From Gorsachius magnificus (taxonomy: Eukaryota; Chordata; Aves; Pelecaniformes; Ardeidae), in assembly GCA_034008185.1 (NCBI GenBank), contig CM067081.1, positions 7,067,821 through 7,131,820 on the forward strand: a stretch of 64,000 bases of DNA, given 5' to 3'. Positions 13,001 to 21,600 of this stretch are shown here, in pieces; positions within the stretch are counted from its first letter, which is position 1, and each line of letters begins with the position of its first letter. Below the pieces are notes generated by a model. That model made no database searches and was not told where the DNA came from. It saw nothing but the letters and a program-made list of their open reading frames with translations. Position numbers and translations under genes: made by a program.

Positions 13001-16000
13001 TGAAAATCTAGGTGCAAAAGATATTCGTAGTTTTAAAGGAAACTGGTGTGTTCCTTTTTTCTTTGGAATTGCTTATCTTGCATTAGGGTCAGTTATGTCC
13101 TGCTTGGGAAAGAAAAGAATAGGTTTTTATCATGATAAAATAGCAGGCTTTTCTCACCGCAAATTGTTACATTGTGCTAGCCAGACAGTGAGAATGATCG
13201 GGGCTGTGTGGTTAAATTTTAGCTGGCGGGGGGAGAGCTTGTGCCTGTATGAGTAAGGGAGGGGGAGAGTCAATGTTCTGAAGAAGGTTGAGGAGCAGCC
13301 GGAGCCATGGCAGGTGCGGTGCCCTACGGCAAACGCAGAATATTTCGGACAGGCCTGGCCTGAATGACGCGTGGTCAGCTGGAATATGAAGTAGCCGTTG
13401 TGAGAGCTGGGTGTCCGTAATGCACGACCGCGGTGTTTGAGTGTTCACCACCACCAAAACCGTTATCACGTTGGCTAATACGATGTGGTACAATACTGAC
13501 AAGCCAGTGGTGGTCAGCCTTGAAGTGTTGCATATTCTGGTCTGATTACCCCCAAAATGACGTAGTTTTAGGAGGGCAAGCAGCTGGGTAGTGAAAATTT
13601 TAAGATTTAAGATAGAATAAAGAAATCGCTCTGCCTGCTGCCGGCCTGGGTGTGAACTGTAACGCTGCAGTTGTTAATGTCACTGAATTGTTCAGAAAAA
13701 GTAGTAGGGGTGATCACCTGGTGATGATGAGGAATAGGTAAACGTGCCAGTGAGTAAGTTGGGTTTGTGGAGGGCTTTTTGGGTTTGGATTTGCTTTTTG
13801 GTTTATTTTTGGTTTTGAACTGGAAGAACAGGCTGTATAGTTCAGGACAGACTTATGCCAGAAAGCAGACTTTACAGGTGCTCCTTTTGGCACGTTAATC
13901 CTCAAATATGTACTAAACCAGCTTGACAGACTTGTTTAATGAGAAACCAGTATCTGGCTGATGATGGGAAGCAGCACAGCGCTCGCGTACGGGTGGGTGG
14001 TTCTGTGCTGCTGCGACTCCGGGGAGTTTGTGTCTGCGGAAGCAGCGAGCAGTGACGCCTCCTGTAGGAGGTGAGCGGGAGCGTCGGGTCCCATCCAGCG
14101 CAGCACGTTGCGTCTCGGATCGCCCAGGCGCAGGGCAGTAAGGAGACAACCCCACAGTTCCAGACGTATTGGTGCTGGAGAAACTGATGGCCAGTGCTGC
14201 TGGTTTAAATGCTTCTCCTTAGAAACTGCTGAGGTAGGTGCTGGTTTCCAGATGTGTTTACAAGCGGCATTCTGGAGAGATGCAAAGTAGGCAACTGTCT
14301 AACTATACTTTCCACACTTTTTCTAGGCCTTCTTTTTAATAATTAGAGGAATCTCGTTAAAATATGTATTTACTGTAAGACACTGTGTCATGTCTGAATT
14401 TGGCTGTGGCAGCCAGGCAGTAGCGTTGTAAAGTTCTTTCCCAGTATTTTAAGCTGAACAGGCTTCCTGAAATTCCACCGTTGTTTCTGGTTACACGCTG
14501 GTGTTGCACAAACAACGGAGCTCTAAACCTACCAGTCTTCCACACTGCTTTCAAACTGGGACACTATTTTGGACTTGATTATCAGTTGGAGATTTGCCAA
14601 CTCAAATTTAACAGGACTTTTAATACGTGACTTCAAGCCATTTGACCACGGAGAGGAAGAATGTCTCGTGAAATCAAGCCGCAGCAGGCGTGCCTTGCTG
14701 AAGTTGTGACTCTGTTGGGCTTTATCATTAGGCTGGCTCAAATCCTGGAGAGCGGTGGGGTGTGTGAGCTACGGCTTTCCAAAGGGAAGAACTAGATTTG
14801 AAAGGGGAGCTTCTGACATCCTGAAACAGCTTTCCAAGCGCTTCCCATTCTGTCTCATGACTCTTCCATAATCTGTTTATGCAGACTGGATCAGAGTGCC
14901 CCACTGGGAGTGGGGTTTCGGGAGGCAGATAAAGATTCCAACCCAGATAAGAGAGTACTGATCCTGAAAGAACAGTTCCTCCCCGTGTGGTTTCTGCGAT
15001 ATACATTAACATGAAAACTTTAAATTTGCAATGGCAATATTTACACTCTGGGCACTTCTGCAAGCAGTTCCCGTAAGCATGTTCCCTGTCACGCGTAGGT
15101 TGGCAAGCATGCGGTATTTCCAAAGGAAATACGTCGTCATGCGATGTTTTTTGCAGTGGGTATGAAGTGCAGGTATGCGCTGGTGATTAGGGACTCAATC
15201 ATGAGTAAACCGTTAAAGTGATGGAATCTGAAATGGAGGAAGTTGACTGTTTTATTTGTAACTGCAAAACCATGCGAGCTCTGTGAGGGAGGAGGGCAAA
15301 TAGAATTTAATGAAGCACCATTTATAACTGGGAAAGCACCAAGAGGGAAAAGGAATTAAAAAATAAAAATAAAAAAAAAATTACCGACAAATAGCAGATA
15401 GTCCCGCAATTCCAGCCTGCAGATTACTGCAGCAGCTGGAACGCTGACATTACCTACTTGTAAATGATGTGCTTTATATGGCTGAATTGGTAGTGTGGCG
15501 CTTTAAATACGCGGCTATAGGGTGTGATTTTTGTTAGTATAGATAGTATGGACTGTCAGTCTCAGTCTTCAGTTCTTACCTAAAATGGCAGCAGTTGACA
15601 AACTTTCCTCCTATTTTTTTTTTTCCAACTCCCAGAGTATATCTCGTGTTCTCCTCCTAGGCCCCAAATTGACAATTATCTGTTGTCTGCTCTCCAGCTT
15701 CTTCCTGTACACAACCTATTCTGAGAGGAAAAGATGCTGAGAGCTGTTTCTCCCGGAGCTGCCGTGCTCTGGCCGGACCCCCAGCCTCCTCTCTCCCTGC
15801 CCGTACATAGTTTTGCCAGTGAAGCGGGGAGAGCGCGAACCTGTTTCACAGGAGCGCCAGGCTTCATGCTTTGTGTCGTCTTTTGAAGAAAACTGCTGTG
15901 AAAGTGTGAGGTTAATCTGCTTATCTGGCACATGCCAGCTGAAGTTTCCTTTCTGGAGGGTCATGTCCAGCTTGTTTCTGCATTACACCGACCATTGAAG

Positions 16001-17257
16001 AGGCTTTCTGTTTTCCATATGACCAAACACCTTGTTTTAATAGTTGATTTCTGCCAAGTTTGCCTCTTAACCTCCCCTTGTCCTTTCATTACACGTTCAG
16101 CTTTCATATTCTGTCATTCTGAGACCTTTTTTCTTTTTCTTTCCCTTTCTCTGTCGTCTTTCCTACTAGCTGTCTGCAGCATCCAGCCCTTCCAGTCAGA
16201 GTCCTCACAGAGCCTCAGGAAAGGATCCCTTTGCAGAGCTCTCTCTCCAGGATTTCTTGTAGAACAACTTAGGTATTGTTCGTTATTCTGGGGAGATGCT
16301 GGTTTTTGTGATATAAACCAAAATTGAAGTTCTAATTCAAGTTTTATTAACATGACTAGAACTGTTTCTGGAGAAAATAAAACAAGTCATGTTGAGTTGG
16401 AAGCACTGTGGAAGTGACTTGGAAACTCGATAGACTTAACTGCAGCGGTTTAAAGGCCTGATAGAATCATTTTGCTTGAGTCTGTTGGAAATAAAGTTTG
16501 ATCGTTCCTTTCTGAAGTGCAGGAGCCAGCACCCAAGGGACTTTGCTGCAGCTGGGGAGGAGGAATTGGGACTCCCTGGCGTTTACCGTTCCATCAGGAA
16601 GGTGTTTGGGGTTGGCGGTCAGCAGCAAAGACCCGACTGCCGGCAGTCTGCTGGTGCACTTCACCCGGTTGCTTGACCAGAGAGCTCACTTCATGCAGGA
16701 GGAGAGGCTTGGTTTCACGTGTGCGAGGGTTCAGTTTGGTACAGACGTGCACTGGAGTTTTTCTGTTCTCTTTTATCAGTCAGGGGCAGGCGGGAATTAA
16801 ATACTAAAATGAGTGAAAACATGAAAAAAATCAAGAACACCTAGTGTAAAGGAGGAGGAGGCTTTATCGTGCACAGCATCTGCTTTTCTTTGTGTGCTTC
16901 CTCTGGTTCAGCGTGAAAAGTGACCTTGAGTTCTCTTCATGACGAGGTTGATCTGTGTTACGCTGCCGCTGGTGACAATATTGCACGGATAAGTAGGGCT
17001 TTTATTATTGGACAGACCAGCTTAATGCAAAGAGGTGTTCCAAAGGCTGGGGCAGTTGGAAAAACATTCTGATGGCTTTTGGTTGTTTTCTGGCCCTGAT
17101 TTTGTAAAATTTTTCTGTTCGAAACTTCAGATCTTGGGGTAGCTTGGGCATTTGAAGAACGGAAATTTTTGAAGAAAACACAGTTTTATGGTGAAGTCCT
17201 ACTTCTGTTGGATGTTAACATGAGGGTTTTTAATCTTTGCAGATTCAGTTTATGTAG
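944..17257 (+). CDS. PICALM: PICALM, 3' portion of the coding region (eight exons in this window)
   Basis: PICALM binds PI(4,5)P2 through an N-terminal ANTH domain, which lies upstream of this window, and recruits clathrin, AP-2 and R-SNAREs at the plasma membrane to control coated-vesicle size and cargo. The part here is the flexible, low-complexity C-terminal tail. Coding pieces are 944-1051, 1975-2106, 2195-2225, 3328-3427, 4954-4977 (optional), 7662-7721, 9906-10010 and 17243-17257. All have AG/GT borders and compatible phases, and the joined reading follows human PICALM almost residue for residue through to the terminal IQFM. The tail holds an NPF motif near its end and a leucine-rich stretch (SLANLVGNLGIG) matching the reported CALM nuclear-export signal. 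Transcription runs toward CCDC83. An alternative final coding exon lies at 16170. The identification is very secure; the 5' limit is cut by the window edge. Confidence 0.95.
1052..1974 (+). other. PICALM: PICALM intron
   Basis: An AT-rich 923-nt intron with GT at 1052 and AG at 1973-1974. I see no repeat family or further exon in it. Confidence 0.85.
1975..2106 (+). CDS. PICALM: PICALM coding exon
   Basis: A 132-nt exon with acceptor CCAAG and donor GTAAGT (2107-2112). The frame reads [20 protein letters not shown] and then through [12 protein letters not shown], ending with one base (A) of the next Asn codon. The sequence is nearly identical to human PICALM. The end of this exon contributes the first half of the leucine-rich export-signal-like stretch. 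Confidence 0.96.
2195..2225 (+). CDS. PICALM: PICALM 31-nt micro-exon
   Basis: A very small exon between TAACAG and GTGAGT. Joined to the previous exon it gives [10 protein letters not shown] plus two bases of Asn. It follows an intron of only 88 nt, the shortest in the window. Its length is not a multiple of three, so skipping it would shift the frame; it must therefore be constitutive in full-length messages. The human residues at this site are the same. Confidence 0.94.
2226..3327 (+). other. PICALM: PICALM intron with a CR1 insertion
   Basis: A 1.1-kb intron bounded by GTGAGT and a TGAAG acceptor. Most of its second half is a sense-oriented CR1 element (described separately); the rest is unique AT-rich sequence. 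Confidence 0.85.
2865..3148 (+). repeat. CR1 LINE, 3' end, sense orientation
   Basis: A truncated CR1 retroposon. The plus strand carries the reverse-transcriptase tail motifs ([20 protein letters not shown], then [19 protein letters not shown]), followed by the short CR1 3' UTR with its GGTTGGACTAGATGGCCTC segment and the terminal octamer repeat ATTCTATGATTCTAT at 3134-3148. It is 5'-truncated and inside a PICALM intron in the same orientation as the gene, which is the less common orientation for intronic LINEs. The left edge is approximate. Confidence 0.9.
3328..3427 (+). CDS. PICALM: PICALM coding exon
   Basis: A 100-nt exon with acceptor TGAAG and donor GTAAGC. The first base completes Asn, then the frame reads [20 protein letters not shown] and through [13 protein letters not shown], ending on a complete codon. 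It matches human PICALM ([20 protein letters not shown]). Because the exon ends in phase 0, the following 24-nt exon can be included or skipped without a frame change. Confidence 0.96.
3428..4953 (+). other. PICALM: PICALM intron
   Basis: A 1.5-kb intron with short G-rich runs (near 3706-3735 and 4610-4627). A 143-codon open frame at 3799-4230 has no start context, homology or splice logic and is taken as chance. No repeat family was recognised. Confidence 0.8.
4954..4977 (+). CDS. PICALM: PICALM optional 24-nt exon (NGMHFPQY)
   Basis: An eight-codon cassette exon between ATACAG and GTAAGT, encoding NGMHFPQY. The same octapeptide is present at this place in the longest human PICALM isoform and absent from others, so alternative inclusion is expected here too. 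Flanking exons are in phase 0 on both sides, so skipping preserves the frame. Confidence 0.92.
4978..7661 (+). other. PICALM: PICALM intron with an LTR insertion
   Basis: A 2.7-kb intron. It contains a CT/T-rich stretch near 5380-5415, a short TG run near 5670, and an ERV-type LTR at about 6260-6855. The remainder is unique AT-rich DNA. Confidence 0.8.
6260..6855. mobile_element. Solo LTR of an avian endogenous retrovirus
   Basis: A block of about 600 bp with sharply different base composition, beginning TGTTGTGGTTTAAC and ending CCTGGCACA, i.e. TG...CA as in retroviral LTRs. The flanks AATGT (6255-6259) and AACAT (6856-6860) could be a decayed 5-bp target duplication (3 of 5 identical). The stretch around 6350-6405 resembles the matching part of the LTR at 38492, so both seem to belong to one broad family. 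No gag, pol or env sequence is present, so it is a recombined solo LTR. The family name is not claimed. Confidence 0.7.
7662..7721 (+). CDS. PICALM: PICALM coding exon
   Basis: A 60-nt exon (acceptor CACCAG, donor GTAAGT) in phase 0 at both ends. It encodes [20 protein letters not shown], matching human PICALM with Ile-to-Met changes. It can follow either the exon ending at 3427 or the optional octapeptide exon. Confidence 0.96.
7722..9905 (+). other. PICALM: PICALM intron
   Basis: A 2.2-kb intron of ordinary unique sequence ending in a T-rich tract and TGTAG acceptor. No repeat family or extra exon was recognised. Confidence 0.8.
9906..10010 (+). CDS. PICALM: PICALM coding exon with NPF motif
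   Basis: A 105-nt, phase-0 exon (acceptor TGTAG, donor GTGTGT). It reads [20 protein letters not shown] followed by [15 protein letters not shown]. The NPF triplet is the classic EH-domain ligand. The human version is [20 protein letters not shown] and then [15 protein letters not shown]. From here the message can go to the IQFM exon at 17243 or, by inference, to the alternative exon at 16170. Confidence 0.96.
10011..16169 (+). other. PICALM: PICALM long 3' intron
   Basis: 6.2 kb of mostly unique sequence. It holds a cluster of four CAGGTA/TACCTG boxes at 11857-11911, short G-rich runs near 13225-13270, and a long pyrimidine tract from about 16118 to 16167 leading to the alternative exon. 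Scattered open frames of up to about 130 codons have no other support. Confidence 0.75.
11857..11914. promoter_or_regulatory. Cluster of four ZEB/SNAI-type E2-boxes (candidate)
   Basis: TACCTG occurs at 11857-11862 and 11865-11870, and its complement CAGGTA at 11888-11893 and 11906-11911. CAGGTA/TACCTG is the preferred site of ZEB1/ZEB2 repressors. The outer copies also form a 9-bp inverted repeat (GCCTACCTG at 11862, CAGGTAGGC at 11906). A function is inferred only from motif density. Confidence 0.3.
16170..16272 (+). CDS. PICALM: Alternative PICALM C-terminal exon ending in a DPF tail (stop at 16260-16262)
   Basis: An exon-like block with a long pyrimidine tract and CTACTAG acceptor (AG 16168-16169). 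Read in phase 0, exactly the phase left by the exon ending at 10010, it encodes 30 residues beginning [14 protein letters not shown] and ending [14 protein letters not shown], then TAG. The composition (Ser/Pro-rich, then an acidic amphipathic end with a DPF motif) is that of an endocytic adaptor tail; DPF binds the AP-2 alpha appendage. A possible donor, AG|GTATTG, follows 10 nt after the stop, so the exon could be either terminal or spliced to 17243 without triggering nonsense-mediated decay. It would replace IQFM. I cannot confirm transcription; the phase, splice site and motif together make chance unlikely. Confidence 0.65.
17243..17257 (+). CDS. PICALM: PICALM last coding segment (IQFM, stop)
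   Basis: After a CTTTGCAG acceptor the frame reads Ile-Gln-Phe-Met and TAG. The same four residues end human PICALM. The remainder of the exon is 3' UTR. Confidence 0.95.
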   Translation: MQFM

Positions 17258-17433
17258 CTGTGTTAGATGGAAGAGAAAGGAACGTTTCCAAAAAGATGTG
17301 CTCACCAGTAAACCCCCACTTCCAGGAAAAAATGAACTTCAGTCTCTCAAACTCTCCTCTTCCATTAAATGATGCAGTGAAATGATGAAGACCACAATGA
17401 AGGAACCTGGGACAACTCCATGAGAAAACATCA

Positions 17434-17439
17434 ATAAAC
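17434..17439 (+). terminator. PICALM: Proximal polyadenylation signal of PICALM (candidate)
   Basis: A canonical AATAAA about 180 nt after the stop codon, followed by a T-rich stretch at 17479-17503 that could serve as the downstream element. Use of this site would give a short 3' UTR lacking the AU-rich and Pumilio sites. Confidence 0.45.
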
Positions 17440-18604
17440 AATACAAAGCCAAGAATTGCCATGAATTACGACTAAGATTTTTTTTTATTTTTTTTTTTTT
17501 TTGTCCTGGTGACTAACATGTCAATACTGTCAGCTTCTAATAGTATCCATAATCGGTAACAAACGAGGAGAAGCCTTTATTCTGGAAATTGAGATTGGTG
17601 TTTGGAAATGCTGTCTGGAACGGAGATGCATCCTTTACCATAACCCACAACAAGACTCTGGGCAGGGGAGGGTCAATCCTAACTCTTAATTCTGCAGTTA
17701 CCTTTTCTTCAGTCCTCACCAATGTAGGCACAGCAGTAATGGAAATTAACTTTTTTTAAAAAAATTATATATTCAGTTTGCAGTAGACATTCCTTATGTA
17801 TTATTGTTTGTATTTATTTATGATTATCAATTTAACATTAATATTGTATCAAAAAACCTCCTTATGAAAATGAGTATGGATGTATACAGTATGTCTGATT
17901 TTTATCCACAAAGAATGAATCTGATTCAGAACGCTATTCAGCTGACATACAGAGCACTAAATATTTTAAAGGTCTGAATCTAATGAATTCTCAGTATATA
18001 TGGGAATTAGGGAAGAGCTGTAAAATGCATTAATCCTTATAGTCAATTCTGTGCCTAGGATTTTGCAAGGGAACAGTTAACTGACTAGGAGAAGCACTAC
18101 ATTTTTAATTCAGCATTAGTGCATTGGGAAGGAACTTTATTGCTTTGTGCTTGGCATGTCATTATTTTTACATTTGACATTATAAGGCCTTTCCAAAATG
18201 AATGTGAGGAATTGCTTTCACTTTAAGACTTTCCTTCTTTTCTGTAAAAAAAGTAAATTTAAAAAAAATTGAGGCATTGTGTGTTGGGGGGGGAAGCCTT
18301 TTCATTTGGCTAGTGCCATGTTTATGATCATGTACCTTTTAAAAGAAAAAAAAGAAAAGGGGGGAGCAGCTTCCTTACATGTGTCTGGTGGGTGTTTAGT
18401 TCACGAAGAATCAGTCGCACTGTTGATCGGTGCTTTGTGTAAATACATCATAACTTCTGGGTGGAGTGGGGCCTTCCGAAGGATCGTCAATGATATGAAA
18501 GCAATTCTGTACATGAATTAAGCATACTTGCTGCATTGTCTCTGCAGATTCTATTTTTGTTTAAAATATTAAAATGTATGTTAGCAAAAATGGGTGGATT
18601 TTCA

Positions 18605-18610
18605 AATAAA
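18605..18610 (+). terminator. PICALM: Distal polyadenylation signal of PICALM
   Basis: A canonical AATAAA in an AT-rich context, followed within 20-60 nt by T- and GT-rich sequence, as expected for a cleavage site. Unique intergenic sequence begins after it. Confidence 0.65.
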
Positions 18611-18630
18611 ATGCAGCTTCCACAGAACTT

Positions 18631-21600
18631 TTGTTACGGTATGAAAGTCTGAGGTGCTTCTTTTCTTGCCTTAATCGGGCACTGGCAACTGCTTTGTTTA
18701 CTTAAGAAGATACCGAACGTATTTCACACGTGCGTACTGTATTTCAGGGAGTGCAGCACTGTGAATCCGTGAGTGTCGCGATCTGTGCGCCGTTGTCCCG
18801 GTGGTACTGCAGCAGATGCCTTGGTTCCACTCTAATGCCTTGTCTCATTAAGAGCTGGATTCCTTAATAGGATACTTCACCATCTTCTAGTTTTTCAAAA
18901 TATCCGTGGCAATAATTGTTCTGTTTACAACTGAGCGAGAAGTACAAATACACCACAATAATTATCTGGGCATCTTCGCTAATCTTCCAGCAGCAGTTAA
19001 TGCTGGTGAAGGTTTGGAGAGCTTGCTCAGACAGTCGTTGGCATCAGAGGCTAGGTTTTGTCACAGGGAGTTGTGATGTAAATGGGACTTCCCTCTTCAC
19101 AACTGCCTGAGGCTTGTCCGGAAGGATGTACATCATAAAATGATCAGTAGATTTAAAATGTGTTTCTAAAAGCATGAATTAAGAACCCCTGAACCTGTTA
19201 CTTTTAGAGTATATAACGGGCGTGCTCAGATCTGGGGAGTTTCATATACAGCTTACTTAAATCTTTACCTTCCTACAAAAGTGGCTTTCAATGTGGGGCT
19301 GTACCATCACAGAACAACTTTTCAGTTTTTGCTTGCACTTGGAATCTCAAAATGTGAGTTGTCTGAATCAGGGGTCAGCTGGAAAAAAGGTGCACGTTTG
19401 TGTCCTATTAGCTAAATCGGTTGCTACTGGGGCACAGATTGTTCTGAAGCATGGTCCGTAGCTTGTGTGGAAGATCAAGGTAGACCTTCCTCTTCCTCCT
19501 CCTCCAATGCCCAGTGTGCTGGGTTACGATAAAAACAGACGCCAACCTTGTCATCTCCTCAGGCCCGTGATGCTCTCTGCATGGTCCTTTCAGTCTCTTG
19601 GTTTGAGGCAATGGGCTGAGGATAAATCAGCTTGCTTAGATCTTTTTGATCCCTTGGAACCCCTTTGGGGGGCTGTGGGCCTGAGGTTGCAAGTCATGCA
19701 GGTGCCAAAAATCCCCAAACCAACAACATACACCTCTTCTGCCGGGTTCTGACACTGTTATCTGTTACTGCTCACTCACAGTTGCTCTGGGTTCTTAATG
19801 CAGCCGCTGTGCGGGTTAAGCTTTCTTGTTGGAGGTCTTGCTAATAAACCTTGCTTTTGGTTTACTCTTCAGAGACAAACGGGCTTGAGAGTTTTCCTGA
19901 GGATTATTCTCCCATTTGCTTTGTTTCTAATTATGTTTGCTTTCAGTATTGCTGGGATAACAATTGTAGCTTAATTTAAAAAGCGCAGCTCATGGACATG
20001 TTTCTTTTGAATTACTGGCCGTTTTCAATAACGGGGGGTTGTGAAAACCTGCTTCTCCTCAAAATTGAGAAGAGCAAACTCTGTCTAGGAAAGCTGCCTG
20101 CTCCTAGGGAGCAGGGGGGAGGATGCAGTGCTTGGTTAGAGGGCTGTGGTTCCTTTTACAGCCTTGTGAAGGAAATTAGGGTGTCAGCATCATCGCAATG
20201 CTTTTAATTTTTTTTTTTTAATCAGAGAATTATCTCATGAAAACAACTGGGTTTACCTCTTGAGATAATTACTCCTGCCAGAACAAGAGCCTGCACAGCT
20301 ACTACCTTCATGTGTTTTCTTAAAAGACCAAATGTAGAATCTTCATCTGAAGACAATTTATTTTGCTGCTACTGCTCTTTGCCACAACCTACATTTAAAT
20401 TACTGGTCTTTGTCACAAACTAAACCGAACTGTTAATGTGCAGTAACCTGACAAGGACACTACCTCAGGAAATGTTTAAAAATGGTTTCTACGGGACATC
20501 GGATGGTCCGTTCAGCCAGCCACTGGGGTAAGTCACCGACTCTCCCCGCTGCCAACCCAGCTCTTCAGCAAGAAGGAGGGACGGGGTGAAACCCTGCATC
20601 TTTTATTAGACACAAAGTGCCCGTTTTCAGAGCCTGCTATAAATTTTGTAGTGCTGTAAATGAATTGCAACTTGAAGGCCGTGACATAATTGAGATAAAG
20701 GTTGTGGTAGAAAAATGAGAATTGGGTACCAAAAACCCTGGGAAAGGGAGGAAGTGCTGATGGGAGCAGAAGACTGACGAGATAATGTGAGGGGTTGTGA
20801 AGAAATGTGCCGAATGCAGAAGGAAAACCAGTGTTAATGGGAGCATTCGTAAACTAAAGACCAGCTTTCTCCTTGGCCTGTTGGCAGTCTTTAGACCTGA
20901 CCTTTGCCACTCGCTCACGCTGCAGCGGAGAGAGCAGAAACAGTCTTGACGTCTTTTGCTGAGAGTTGCTCACGTTTTCCATGTTCAAACTGGAGAACGA
21001 AGGGACCTGGCTGATCTTGGTCCTGGCTAGAGCAGAAGGAGGGAGGAGGAGAGGGCCCTCAGCAGCTTCCCCTGAAGGTGCAAGGTTGCTGCCACCCACT
21101 TGGCACCCTTTTGTATCTGAAGGCTGAGGAAATTCGATATCCATTTCACCTGTGGGAGACACCTTGCCTGAGATAACAAATCAGCCTACGATGCGAGTAA
21201 AACATATTTCTTATTTCTTTTCTTGCTTCTCTGCTGATGAAATATCCTGAGGCAAAGATGAAAAAGCCTTAGAACAAACAGCCAACTTCCTTAGAAGTTC
21301 TGTTGCAGGAGCTGATGATGGCACTGAAAATGTGTTGGATGCAAGTGTGTTGCTCCGGCTATCCGGCAGCTGCGGTATACGAGGAGAGCTGAGGTCTCGG
21401 CTTCATTTTCATAGCATAGATTGCTGCTTTGTTCACAGTGGTAACTGCTGAGCTTCCCCCTGCCAGCTACAGCGATTGCCCAAGTGTTGGTTTTTCTAGA
21501 AAAGCATTATTTGATACAATTTTAGCCTCTTGCTGCCCTTTAATTGCTAAAAGTGAGGAAAAGATCCAGCCCCACGTCAGATCCCAGTTTTCCGTGGCTC

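Larger units (their letters stand above)
17258..18630 (+). other. PICALM: PICALM 3' UTR
   Basis: About 1.37 kb of AT-rich untranslated sequence following the IQFM stop. It contains a T-rich run (17479-17503), an ATTTATTTA AU-rich element (17812-17820) and a Pumilio-type TGTAAATA site (18438-18445). A proximal AATAAA is at 17434-17439 and a distal one at 18605-18610. The end is estimated as about 15-20 nt past the distal signal. Confidence 0.75.

Noticed and set aside
15932..16327. 131-codon plus-strand open frame
   Set aside because: It overlaps the alternative PICALM exon in a different frame and runs through its acceptor tract; the spliced phase gives the sensible tail instead.
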